Positions 52,818 through 60,205 of a stretch of 64,000 nt of DNA are shown piece after piece. The notes beneath the pieces were generated by a model. That model searched no databases, was not told the DNA's origin, and saw nothing but the letters and a program-made list of their open reading frames with translations. Position 1 is the stretch's first letter; each line of letters opens with the position of its first letter. Origin of the DNA: Pseudoroseomonas cervicalis (GTDB taxonomy: Bacteria > Pseudomonadota > Alphaproteobacteria > Acetobacterales > Acetobacteraceae); assembly GCF_030818485.1 (NCBI RefSeq), contig NZ_JAUTAJ010000004.1, positions 3,257,501-3,321,500 on the forward strand, read 5' to 3'. The translations under genes and the position numbers were made by a program.

Positions 52818-53171
52818 GGTAACAGGATAGGGGCGCGCCGGATGCGCTGTAGACCCCCTTTCTTGCACAGCTCCCGCCACGCCCCGCTGCGTCTTTTTGT
52901 CAGTTTATTGAAAACAAAGGGAATGTGGCGGCCGGTCACGGTGGTGTTTACCGGCGCTGGCGGGGCCGCCGGATGGCGGCGGCCGGGCGGAGGCTTGGCC
53001 GCGGGAGGGCAGCAGCCCCGCCACAGGCTCCATCACAAGATGGCGGCATCCGGAATGGAGCCCCGCTTTCCCGCCAGGGGGCGGCAGCCCGGAAGCGAGC
53101 CGCCCCACCGGACGGCGGCGCCCCGTCCAGAATCCCGCCTTACCACCCGAGGGCGGCAGCCCGGAAAAACA
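52818..53171. repeat. Intergenic region with dispersed GGGCGGCAGCCCGGAA repeats
   Basis: The 354 bases between otsB and the DUF2155 gene hold no gene. Two copies of GGGCGGCAGCCCGGAA (about 53078-53093 and 53151-53166) and a weaker copy near 53008-53022 are spaced about 70 bases apart. The last copy with its left flank (CCACCCGAGGGCGGCAGCCCG) differs at one base from the reverse complement of the repeat at 59951. This marks a dispersed family. An A/T-rich patch at 52895-52920 could hold the otsB promoter. Confidence 0.65.
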
Positions 53172-53546
53172 TCAACGGCATTCCAGGATGCGGAGGTCGT
53201 AGACCGGGTGTTCCAGCATCGACACGCCGGGGGCATTGGCGAACATCCAGCCGCGGAAGGCCGGGGTGCCGTTGGGGTCGTTGCGGGTGTCCAGCACCTC
53301 CAGCCAGGCGGCGGCGTCGGGCACCTCCTCCGGCGGGCGGGCATTGCAGGCGCGCACGGTGATGCGCAGCGTGCCGAAATTGATCGGCTGGTTGACCGGG
53401 GTCTCCAGCAGGGTGATGCGCGCCGTCACCTTGTCCAGCGCCTGCAGCTTGGCGGTGCGGCCGGGCACCCAGCCCGGATCCTGCTGCGCGGCGGCCGGCA
53501 GGGCCAAGGTAAGGGTCAGCAGCGGGGCGAGGAGGGCCGCGCGCAT
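53172..53546 (-). CDS. DUF2155 domain protein, exported
   Basis: A 124-residue protein with a Sec signal peptide (MRAALLAPLLTLTLALPAAA, cut before QQDPGW). The mature domain is DUF2155, a periplasmic family almost limited to alphaproteobacteria: LQALDKVTARITLLETPVNQ, FGTLRITVRACNARPPEE and the ending GWMFANAPGVSMLEHPVYDL. Two conserved cysteines (RACNARP and ILECR) may pair. Its ATG overlaps the stop of the 75-residue gene by one base (TGATG). Confidence 0.9.
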   Translation of the reverse strand: MRAALLAPLLTLTLALPAAAQQDPGWVPGRTAKLQALDKVTARITLLETPVNQPINFGTLRITVRACNARPPEEVPDAAAWLEVLDTRNDPNGTPAFRGWMFANAPGVSMLEHPVYDLRILECR

Positions 53547-53773
53547 CAGGCGCCACCCCCGGCGCGGCGGGGGCTGGGCAGCTCGGCCACCAGCTCGGCC
53601 AGGATGCGGCGCATGGCGCCCTCGTCCACGCCCATCAGCACGGCGTCCTCCAGCAGGTCCTGCAGCATGGTGGCGGCCTCGCGGTGGTTCTCGGCCAGCA
53701 CCTTCAGCTTCTCCCGGCAGGAGACGGGCTGGCCATCGGCGCCCGGCCACTGGGCGGGCGGGGCCAGGCTCAC
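53546..53773 (-). CDS. Small helical protein, function unknown
   Basis: A 75-residue protein starting at GTG 53773, which overlaps the MlaD stop by 4 bases (GTGA). The body (residues 20-65) is predicted mostly helical (CREKLKVLAENHREAATMLQ and RRILAELVAELPSP). No signal peptide or recognised family. The tight overlaps on both sides make it a real member of the NDUFA12-MlaD-DUF2155 operon. Confidence 0.75.
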   Translation of the reverse strand: MSLAPPAQWPGADGQPVSCREKLKVLAENHREAATMLQDLLEDAVLMGVDEGAMRRILAELVAELPSPRRAGGGA

Positions 53774-54351
53774 GGCCGCGGCGCCGCCGGAGCGGCGCCC
53801 CCGCTCGGCGCGGCCGGGGGCGCGGCGCCGGTCTGGCCGGATTCGCCATGGCCGCCGCCATTGCCGCCCTGCTCGCGCGCATTGGCCGAGGTCAGCTCGG
53901 TGACCGAGAAGATGAAGCGGCCGAGCAGCGATTCCAGGCTGACGGCGGACTGGGTGATGGTGATCTCCTGCCCGTCGCGCAGCATGGTCTCGGAGCCGCC
54001 CGGCACCAGGGCGACATATTTGCCGCCGAGCAGGCTCTCCGAGGTGATCTCGGCCGAGCTGTCATTGGGGATGCCGATGCCCGGATCCACCCGCAGCCGC
54101 AGGATGGCCAGATAGGTCTGCGGGTCGATGCGCTGGTCCACCACGCTGCCGACCTTGACGCCGCCGATCCGCACATCGGCCCCGGGGGAGAGGCCGTCGA
54201 TGCGGTCGAACTTGGCGGTCAGCGTGACGCTGCCGGCGGCGCCGGTGCCGAAGCTGCGCCCCGACTGCCCGACGGCGAAGACCAGGAAGGCGGCGGCCAC
54301 CAGCAGCACGACGGCGCCGGTGATGATCTCCGCCAGATTGCGACCCTGCAT
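53770..54351 (-). CDS. MCE-domain protein, MlaD family
   Basis: A periplasmic lipid-binding subunit of an Mla-type phospholipid transport system. The 193-residue protein from ATG 54351 (MQGRNLAEIITGAVVLLVAA) has one N-terminal membrane anchor and an MCE domain (residues about 40-115: GLSPGADVRIGGVKVGSVVD). The C-terminal 40 residues are Gly/Pro/Ala-rich. A longer in-frame reading to 54558 runs into the NDUFA12 gene. Other mla genes are not in the window. Confidence 0.9.
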   Translation of the reverse strand: MQGRNLAEIITGAVVLLVAAAFLVFAVGQSGRSFGTGAAGSVTLTAKFDRIDGLSPGADVRIGGVKVGSVVDQRIDPQTYLAILRLRVDPGIGIPNDSSAEITSESLLGGKYVALVPGGSETMLRDGQEITITQSAVSLESLLGRFIFSVTELTSANAREQGGNGGGHGESGQTGAAPPAAPSGGAAPAAPRP

Positions 54352-54371
54352 GAAGATATCCTGTCTGAGCC

Positions 54372-54725
54372 TCAGCTGCCCGGCGTCCAGGCCTCGTACT
54401 CGCCGGCGGCGCTGGGGCGGGGGGCATTGGCCGGACGCTGGTCCGGGCGATAGGCGAGGGGGGTGCCGGTGCGGTTCGGCTGGTGCTCCTGCTGCCAGGC
54501 GTAGCGCTTCTGCTCCGGCAGCGGCGCGTCGGTGACATGGTGCAGCCAGCAATGCCATTCGGGCGGCACGGTGGTCGGGTCCGCCTCCTTGGCGTAGATC
54601 ACGAAGCGGCGCTTCCGGCCATAGCCGAGCCAGGTCTTCCGGCTCTCGAAATAGGTGTTGCCGAAACGGTCGGTGCCGATCTTGCTGGCGGAGAAGCCAG
54701 TGGTCAGCCGCTGCAGGAAGGACAT
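54372..54725 (-). CDS. Complex I accessory subunit NDUFA12 (17.2 kDa) family protein
   Basis: A 117-residue protein of the NDUFA12/B17.2 family, an accessory or assembly subunit of NADH:ubiquinone oxidoreductase shared by mitochondria and alphaproteobacteria. Signatures are GTDRFGNTYFESRKTWLGYG and VPPEWHCWLHHVTDAPLPEQ. The start at 54725 follows GGAAGG. First gene of the minus-strand operon NDUFA12-mlaD-small protein-DUF2155, with 20 bases to mlaD. Confidence 0.95.
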   Translation of the reverse strand: MSFLQRLTTGFSASKIGTDRFGNTYFESRKTWLGYGRKRRFVIYAKEADPTTVPPEWHCWLHHVTDAPLPEQKRYAWQQEHQPNRTGTPLAYRPDQRPANAPRPSAAGEYEAWTPGS

Positions 54726-55074
54726 GGCTCGGTCAGTTCCATAGGCTGCGCGGAGACGGGGGGACCCGCCCCCGCAGGGGGAGCGCGCTCGGGGCTTCCT
54801 TCGCACATGCGGCGGCATGGGGGAAGGTGCACCCCGCATCCCTGACCCTATAGTTAGGCTTGGCTTTCCGCTTTGCCAGCGCGTGCCTCCGGCTGTTACG
54901 CGGCCGTTGCATGGCGGGAGGCGGGCCATGCCGCCGGCGGCGGGCTGGCCGGAGCCACCGCTCCGGGGCGGGCGGCGGGGCGCCCGCCGCCGCCGCGCCC
55001 TGTCCGGCGGCCGGGCGCCGGATTCGGGCCGCAGGGCGCTTCCGCGCGGGCGCGGAGGGCGCTAGCCTGCGGGG
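54726..55074. other. Divergent intergenic region, 349 bases, no gene
   Basis: This separates the NDUFA12 operon from the plus-strand reductase-like gene. An A/T patch at 54845-54860 (CTATAGTTAGGC) is the only promoter-like stretch. The right two-thirds is over 80 percent GC by eye, with no recognised element. Confidence 0.45.
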
Positions 55075-56613
55075 ATGGCTCGGATCGCTGGCACTCCCTG
55101 GGAAGGCATCGCGCTGCGGCGCATACGCGCGGCGGCGGATCCGGATTCACCCTTGCGTGCCGTGGCCATCCCCGCCGCCTGGGATGATGGCGCGGCCGAG
55201 GCGCTGGCGGTGCTCGCCCCCGGCCAGGGGCCGGTGACGCTGCCCGGCCTGGCCGAGGCCTGGATCCGCCGCCTGACCGCCCGCGCCGGCGAGACGGGTG
55301 TGCTGGAGCCGCTCGACGCCCTGGCCCTGGCCGAGTCGCTGCGCGACCTGCTGCTGCGCCGCCGCGGCGCGCCGGGTGCCGCCACCTGGCGCGGCGATGC
55401 CAAGGCCGAGCCGCGCTTCGTGCTGAACCTGCCCGCCTTCCTTGACGATGCCGGCGGCTTCGACGCCAGCGGCTATGCGGCCGCCGTGCGCAGCGGCGTG
55501 CTGGCGCTGGAGGTGCTGACCGGCGGCCGCGCCCTGCGCCTGCGCCTGGGCTTCGCCGACCTGGCCGGGCTGCTGGCCGCCTGCGGCCTGCCCTACGACT
55601 CGGCCGCGGCGCGCGACGTCGCCACCTGCCTCTCCGCGCTGACCCGCGGCGCCGCCGAGCAGGCCAGCGCCGAGCTGGCCGAGCGGCATGGCGCGCGCGA
55701 GCCCGCCGCGCTGCTCTGGCCCGCGCCCCCCGCCCGTTGCGCCGTGCCGGGCCTGGCCGCCGCCGCCCGCCGCGCGCTGGATGCCGCCGGCGCCACAAGC
55801 GGGCTGCGCCATGTCGGCTGCTACGCGCTGAGCGCGCCCGACGCGGCCGAGGCGCTGCTGGGCGCCGAGACCGGCGGCCTGGCCCCCGCCCAGGGCGCCA
55901 CCCGCCTGGTGCAGGACGAGACCGGCGCGGTGGTCGAGCAGCCGACCCAGGCCGCCCGCCGCGCCGCCGAGCTGCATGGCGCCAGGGCCGCCGCCGCCCT
56001 GCTGGCCCCGGTGGCCGAGACGGCGCGGGAGGCGATGGACGCCGCCATCCGCCCCTATCTGCACGCGCCGAGCCCCCAGCCGCTCGCCCGGCCGCAGCCG
56101 GCCCGGCCGCTGCCGCCGCCGCGCCCGCTTCTGTCGGCCCGCGGCGCCGTCTGGCGCGTGGTGGTGGGCGGCCAGCGCGTGACTTTGCGCACCACCGAGA
56201 CCCCGCAGGGCGCCCTGGCCGAGATCGCCCTCTCGCTGGGCAAGGAGGGCAGCACGCTGCGCGGGCTGCTCGATGGCTTCCTGCAATCGGTCAATATCGG
56301 CCTCGCACGCGGCCTGCCGCTGTCCGACTACATCACCGCCTTCGCCTATACCCGCTTCGGCCCCTCCGGCCCGGTCGAGGGCGATGGCGAGATCCTCTGC
56401 GCCACCTCGGTGCTGGACTGGGCCTTCCGCCGCCTGGCCATCGCCTATGATGGCGGGCAGGAGGCGCGCCGCCTCTGGCCCGACCCGACCATCGAGGAAT
56501 GCGCCATCGAGGAGATCGGCACGCCGGGCGACCGTGGCCCGCTGCTGCCGCTCGACCTGCCGGTGCAGCCCTCCCCCGCCGCCCGCCGCCGCATCTTCCG
56601 CCTGGTCGGCTGA
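55075..56613 (+). CDS. Degenerate class II ribonucleotide reductase-like protein with TSCPD domain
   Basis: A 512-residue protein resembling the C-terminal half of vitamin B12-dependent ribonucleotide reductase (NrdJ). RFVLNLPAFLDDAGGFDASG (about 114-133) and LGFADLAGLLAACGLPYDSA (about 158-177) match NrdJ barrel segments, and residues about 365-460 match the TSCPD tail domain (VVVGGQRVTLRTTETPQGAL to SVLDWAFRRLAIAYDGG). The catalytic front half with the radical cysteine and nucleotide-binding loops is absent, so it cannot be a working reductase. Ala/Arg-rich linkers fill the rest. It precedes RidA and GNAT genes on the same strand. Confidence 0.7.
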   Translation: MARIAGTPWEGIALRRIRAAADPDSPLRAVAIPAAWDDGAAEALAVLAPGQGPVTLPGLAEAWIRRLTARAGETGVLEPLDALALAESLRDLLLRRRGAPGAATWRGDAKAEPRFVLNLPAFLDDAGGFDASGYAAAVRSGVLALEVLTGGRALRLRLGFADLAGLLAACGLPYDSAAARDVATCLSALTRGAAEQASAELAERHGAREPAALLWPAPPARCAVPGLAAAARRALDAAGATSGLRHVGCYALSAPDAAEALLGAETGGLAPAQGATRLVQDETGAVVEQPTQAARRAAELHGARAAAALLAPVAETAREAMDAAIRPYLHAPSPQPLARPQPARPLPPPRPLLSARGAVWRVVVGGQRVTLRTTETPQGALAEIALSLGKEGSTLRGLLDGFLQSVNIGLARGLPLSDYITAFAYTRFGPSGPVEGDGEILCATSVLDWAFRRLAIAYDGGQEARRLWPDPTIEECAIEEIGTPGDRGPLLPLDLPVQPSPAARRRIFRLVG

Positions 56614-56649
56614 ACCTCTCTCCCCGTTTCCGCTGAAGGAGCCTGCCTG

Positions 56650-57123
56650 ATGGCCGGACGCATCGCCGCTCGCCTCGCCGAGCTCGGCATCACCCTGCCC
56701 ACCCCGGCCGCGCCGGTCGCCAATTACGTGCCCTTCACACTGGTGTCGGACGGGCGGCTGGTCGTCATCTCCGGCCAGGTGCCGGTGCGCGACGGGGCCG
56801 TCGTCTACAAGGGCAAGGTCGGCGCCGATCTCGACATCGACACGGCCAAGGACGCGGCGCGGCTCTGCCTGATCAACGTGCTGGCGCAGCTGCAGGCGGC
56901 GGTGGGCGATCTCGACCGCGTCACCCGCGTGGCGCGCCTCGGCGGCTTCATCGCCGCGGGGCCGGACTTCACCCAGCACGCGCTGGTGATGAACGGCGCC
57001 TCCGACCTCGCGGTCGAGGTGTTCGGTGATGTGGGCCGCCACGCCCGCAGCACCATCGGCGTGCCCTCCCTGCCGATGGACGCCGCCGTCGAGGTCGAGG
57101 GGATGTTCGAGATCGGGGCGTGA
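56650..57123 (+). CDS. RidA/YjgF family protein
   Basis: RidA-family proteins hydrolyse reactive enamine/imine intermediates of PLP enzymes; this 157-residue member belongs to the longer YjgF/Mmf1-like subgroup. Family blocks are LVVISGQVPVRDG, ARLCLINVLAQLQAAVGDLD and the C-terminal STIGVPSLPMDAAVEVEGMF, where the usual catalytic arginine (R105 in RidA) region is replaced by an RSTIGV context. AAGGAG precedes the start. The stop overlaps the GNAT gene by 4 bases. Confidence 0.88.
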   Translation: MAGRIAARLAELGITLPTPAAPVANYVPFTLVSDGRLVVISGQVPVRDGAVVYKGKVGADLDIDTAKDAARLCLINVLAQLQAAVGDLDRVTRVARLGGFIAAGPDFTQHALVMNGASDLAVEVFGDVGRHARSTIGVPSLPMDAAVEVEGMFEIGA

Positions 57124-57554
57124 GCGACGCCAGCGCGCCGCGCATCGAGATCTGCGGCCCGGATGATGCCGAGGCCCGCAAGGTGATCCTCGACGGCATC
57201 ATGGACTACAACGCCTCGCAGGTGGGCGATCCGGGGATGTCCCCGCTGACCGTCGTGCTGCGCGATCCGGAGAGCGGCGCGCCGCTCGGCGGGCTGACCG
57301 GCAAGACCAACAAGGCCTGGCTGTTCATCGAGCTGTTCCACATCCCCGAAGGGCTGCGGCGGCACCGGCTGGGGGCACAGCTCCTGGCCATGGCCGAGGA
57401 CGAGGCAAAAAAACGCGGCTGCATCGGCGCCTGGCTCGACAGCTACAGCTTCCAGGCGCCGGGCTTCTACCTGAAGCAGGGCTACCAGGAATTCGGCGTG
57501 ATCCCGGATCATCCGCCGGGGCACCGCCGCCATTTCTTCCTGAAGCGCTTCTAG
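57120..57554 (+). CDS. GNAT family N-acetyltransferase
   Basis: A 144-residue acetyltransferase starting at GTG 57120 (GTGA overlap with ridA). The acetyl-CoA loop region is GLRRHRLGAQLLAMAEDEAK, and FQAPGFYLKQGYQEFGVI is the C-terminal fold signature. The substrate is unknown. A 26-base perfect hairpin (57562-57587, stem GCAGGGGGGAA) follows and probably ends the transcript begun at 55075. Confidence 0.85.
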   Translation: MSDASAPRIEICGPDDAEARKVILDGIMDYNASQVGDPGMSPLTVVLRDPESGAPLGGLTGKTNKAWLFIELFHIPEGLRRHRLGAQLLAMAEDEAKKRGCIGAWLDSYSFQAPGFYLKQGYQEFGVIPDHPPGHRRHFFLKRF

Positions 57555-57561
57555 GACAAGG

Positions 57562-57587
57562 GCAGGGGGGAATGAATTCCCCCCTGC
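57562..57587. terminator. Hairpin after the GNAT gene
   Basis: An 11-bp perfect stem with loop TGAA lies 7 bases after the acetyltransferase stop. It has no T run, so its termination strength is uncertain. Confidence 0.5.
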
Positions 57588-57621
57588 ACCCCCCATCTTC
57601 CTTCTGTCAGTTGGGGAACGC

Positions 57622-58995
57622 ATGGACCGGCTCGCGCACGGGATCAGCCGCATCACGGCGGAAGCCGAACGCCGGCTCAACGAGAACACCATCCGCCTCG
57701 CCATCACCGGACTCAGCCGGTCGGGCAAGACGGTGTTCATCACCTCCCTCATCAGCAATCTCCTCGCCCTCGGGCGCGGGCGCGACACCCTGCCGGCGCT
57801 GACCCGGCAGCTCGCCATGCAGGGGCGGCGGATCGAGGCGGTGTGGCTGGAGCCCGCCGGCGCCCAGGCGCTGGACTGGTTCGACGCCGCCGAGAAGCTG
57901 CGCGACCTGGCCGGCGCCACGCCGCACTGGCCGCCCCGCACCAGCGACCTCGCCAGCGCCAGCCTGGTGCTGCGGGTCACCCGGGGTGGGCGGCTGGGGG
58001 CGCATCTGCCATCCCGCCGGCTGCGGCTGGAACTGCTGGACTATCCCGGCGAATGGGTGCTCGACCTGCCGCTGCTCGACCAGGGCTTCGCCGAATGGTC
58101 GAAGGCGACGCTGGACCTGCTGCGCCAGCCGCCGCGCGCCGCGCTCGCCACCGATTTCATGGCCTTCCTGGCCAGCCTGCCGCCCGACGCCCCGGCCGAG
58201 GACCATGTCGCCCGCCGCGGCTTCCAGCTCTACCGCGCTGTGCTGGAGGCGGGGCGCGACCGGCTGGGGCTGCGCTGGCTGCAGCCCGGCCGCTTCCTGG
58301 TGCCCGGCCCCAAGGGCGAGAGCCCGATGATGTGGTTCTTCCCCCTGCCCGGCGCCGGCGCCGCCGCGCCCGGCAGCCTGCGCGAGGCGCTCGCCCGCCG
58401 CTTCGACGCCTATCGGGAGGATATGCGGCGCAGCTATTTCGACCCCTGGTTCGCCCGCTTCGACCGGCAGGTGGTGCTGGTGGATGCGCTGGGCGCGCTC
58501 TGCGCCGGGGAGGGGGCGTTTGCCGATGCCCGCCGCGCCGCCCGCCAGCTGGCCGCCGCCTATGATGGGCGCAGCCGCAGCCGCTGGCTGCGCCGGCCGC
58601 TGCTGCAGCGCGTGGCCTTCGCCGCCAGCAAGCTGGACCATGTGCCCGAGGCCCAGCGCCCCGCCTTCCGCGCCCTGTTCCGCGACATGGTGGGGGAGGG
58701 CGGGCCGCGCCTGAAGCATTTCGCCCTGGCCGCCTTGCGCAGCACCGAGGATGCGCCGGCCACCGAGGGCGGCCCCGTGGTGCTGGGCGTGCCGCTCGGC
58801 GAGCAGCGGCGCCGCCCCTTCCGCCCCGGCCCGATCCCCGACCATGTGCCGCCGCCGGGCGATGCCTTCTGGCGCCGCCCCTATTTTCCGCTGCCCGAAT
58901 TCCGCCCGCCGCTGCTCGACCCCGAGGGGCGGGAGGGCCTGCCGCAGCTCGGCCTGGACGTGCTGCTCTCCTGGCTGCTGGAGGATGCGCTGTGA
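57622..58995 (+). CDS. YcjX family P-loop protein (DUF463)
   Basis: A 457-residue cytoplasmic GTPase-like protein of the YcjX stress family. Walker A GLSRSGKT is at residues 30-37; the following RLRLELLDYPGEWVLDLPLL includes the switch-like DYPGEW. Full-length family members are 460-490 residues, so it is intact. Its stop overlaps the YcjF-like gene by 4 bases. In E. coli ycjX and ycjF are also paired and respond to envelope/heat stress. Confidence 0.9.
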   Translation: MDRLAHGISRITAEAERRLNENTIRLAITGLSRSGKTVFITSLISNLLALGRGRDTLPALTRQLAMQGRRIEAVWLEPAGAQALDWFDAAEKLRDLAGATPHWPPRTSDLASASLVLRVTRGGRLGAHLPSRRLRLELLDYPGEWVLDLPLLDQGFAEWSKATLDLLRQPPRAALATDFMAFLASLPPDAPAEDHVARRGFQLYRAVLEAGRDRLGLRWLQPGRFLVPGPKGESPMMWFFPLPGAGAAAPGSLREALARRFDAYREDMRRSYFDPWFARFDRQVVLVDALGALCAGEGAFADARRAARQLAAAYDGRSRSRWLRRPLLQRVAFAASKLDHVPEAQRPAFRALFRDMVGEGGPRLKHFALAALRSTEDAPATEGGPVVLGVPLGEQRRRPFRPGPIPDHVPPPGDAFWRRPYFPLPEFRPPLLDPEGREGLPQLGLDVLLSWLLEDAL

Positions 58996-60014
58996 GCGAC
59001 CGCCCGAACGGCCGGAAACCCGCCCCGCCGCCCGTCACGCCCCCGGGCGCCACCCCCGGCTGGGCCGATGCGCCCCCCGCCTGGGACGGCCCCGCCCCCG
59101 CCTGGCTCGACCCGGTGGAGGGCGGCGCCATCCGCCCGGACACCCCGCTCGCCCTGCGGCCGGAGGCGGAGCAGGAACCCTCCGCCGGCTGGCTGCGCTC
59201 CCTCGAGCTGCTGGGCGGCGCCGGCGCGCTGCTGCTGCTGGGCGGTGGCGCGCTGTGGCTCGGGCTGATGCTCGATGATCTCTTCGCCGTCTCCCCCGGC
59301 TTCGGCTGGGCCGGCGTGGCGCTGGGGGGCATGGTGGCGGCGCTGCTCTCGGCCGCCGCCTGGCGCGAATGGCGGGCGCTGCGCCGCCTCTCCGCCCTCG
59401 ACCGGCTGGCCGAGGCGCTGCAGGACGCGCCCGACAACGCCCCGCCGCCGGCCGCGCTGCTGCGCTGGGTGGACGGCATCGGCCGCCGCCTGCCCGAGGC
59501 CGCCGGTGCCGCCGCGCAGATCCGCGCCGCCGCCACGCTGGGCGAGGCGCGCGGGCTGGTCGCCGGGCTGCTGATGCCGGTGCTGCAGGCGCGGGTGAAG
59601 GCGCTGGGCGGCCAGGCGGCGCGGCGCGTCTTCCTGGCCACCGCCATCCTGCCCAGCCCGGCGCTGGACGCCGCCGCCATGGCGCTGATCGGCCTGCGGC
59701 TGATGCGCCAGGTGGCCGAGCTGAACGGGCTGCGTCCCGGCACGCTGGTGCTGGGCCGGCTGGTGCGGCGCCTGGCCTTCTCCACCGGCCTGAGCATCGG
59801 CACCGACATGGCGGTGGAGGCCGGGCTGGAACAGGTGATCGAGGGCCATGCCGCGAAGCTGGCCGGTGGCGCCGCCGGTGCCGCCGTCGCCGCCCGCCGC
59901 ATGGCCCGCCTCGCCCAGGCCACCTTTCTGTCCGTTACCCCTTTTTCTGCCGGGCTGCCGCCGTCGGGTGGCCAGGTGGGACGCGGCACGGCGCCCGGGC
60001 GCAGCCTGCGCTGA
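58992..60014 (+). CDS. YcjF/TIGR01620 family membrane protein with repeat-derived C-terminus
   Basis: A 340-residue membrane protein starting at GTG 58992. After a Pro-rich N-tail it has two membrane helices (LLGGAGALLLLGGGALWLGL and FGWAGVALGGMVAALLSAAA) and a soluble domain with GLLMPVLQARVKALGGQAAR and the C-terminal ARRMARLAQATFL typical of TIGR01620. The last 17 or so residues (SAGLPPSGGQVGRGTAPGRS) are encoded by the first copy of an intergenic repeat and have no family counterpart, so the original stop was probably lost. Confidence 0.85.
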   Translation: MSDRPNGRKPAPPPVTPPGATPGWADAPPAWDGPAPAWLDPVEGGAIRPDTPLALRPEAEQEPSAGWLRSLELLGGAGALLLLGGGALWLGLMLDDLFAVSPGFGWAGVALGGMVAALLSAAAWREWRALRRLSALDRLAEALQDAPDNAPPPAALLRWVDGIGRRLPEAAGAAAQIRAAATLGEARGLVAGLLMPVLQARVKALGGQAARRVFLATAILPSPALDAAAMALIGLRLMRQVAELNGLRPGTLVLGRLVRRLAFSTGLSIGTDMAVEAGLEQVIEGHAAKLAGGAAGAAVAARRMARLAQATFLSVTPFSAGLPPSGGQVGRGTAPGRSLR

Positions 60015-60088
60015 CGCACTTTTTTCGGGCTGCCGCTGTCGGGTGGCGAGGTGGGACGCGGCACGGCGTCCGGGCGCAGCCTGCGATG
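59951..60088. repeat. Two tandem copies of a 63-bp repeat, 75 bases apart
   Basis: Copies start at 59951 and 60026 (CGGGCTGCCGC). They agree at all but about five positions over 63 bases and are each preceded by a T run. The first copy lies within the coding sequence of the YcjF-like gene and supplies its stop. The CGGGCTGCCGCC core is the reverse complement of the repeat at 53078-53166. Confidence 0.85.
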
Positions 60089-60205
60089 ATGCAAAGCCCC
60101 CCTGGGCCGGTGCGCTCCGTCCCAGTGCAGCCCCTCCCGCCCCGGCCCTGACCGGCAGCCGAAAGAAGGGTTGTGGGGGAAGGGAGGGAGCACACATGCT
60201 GGGGC

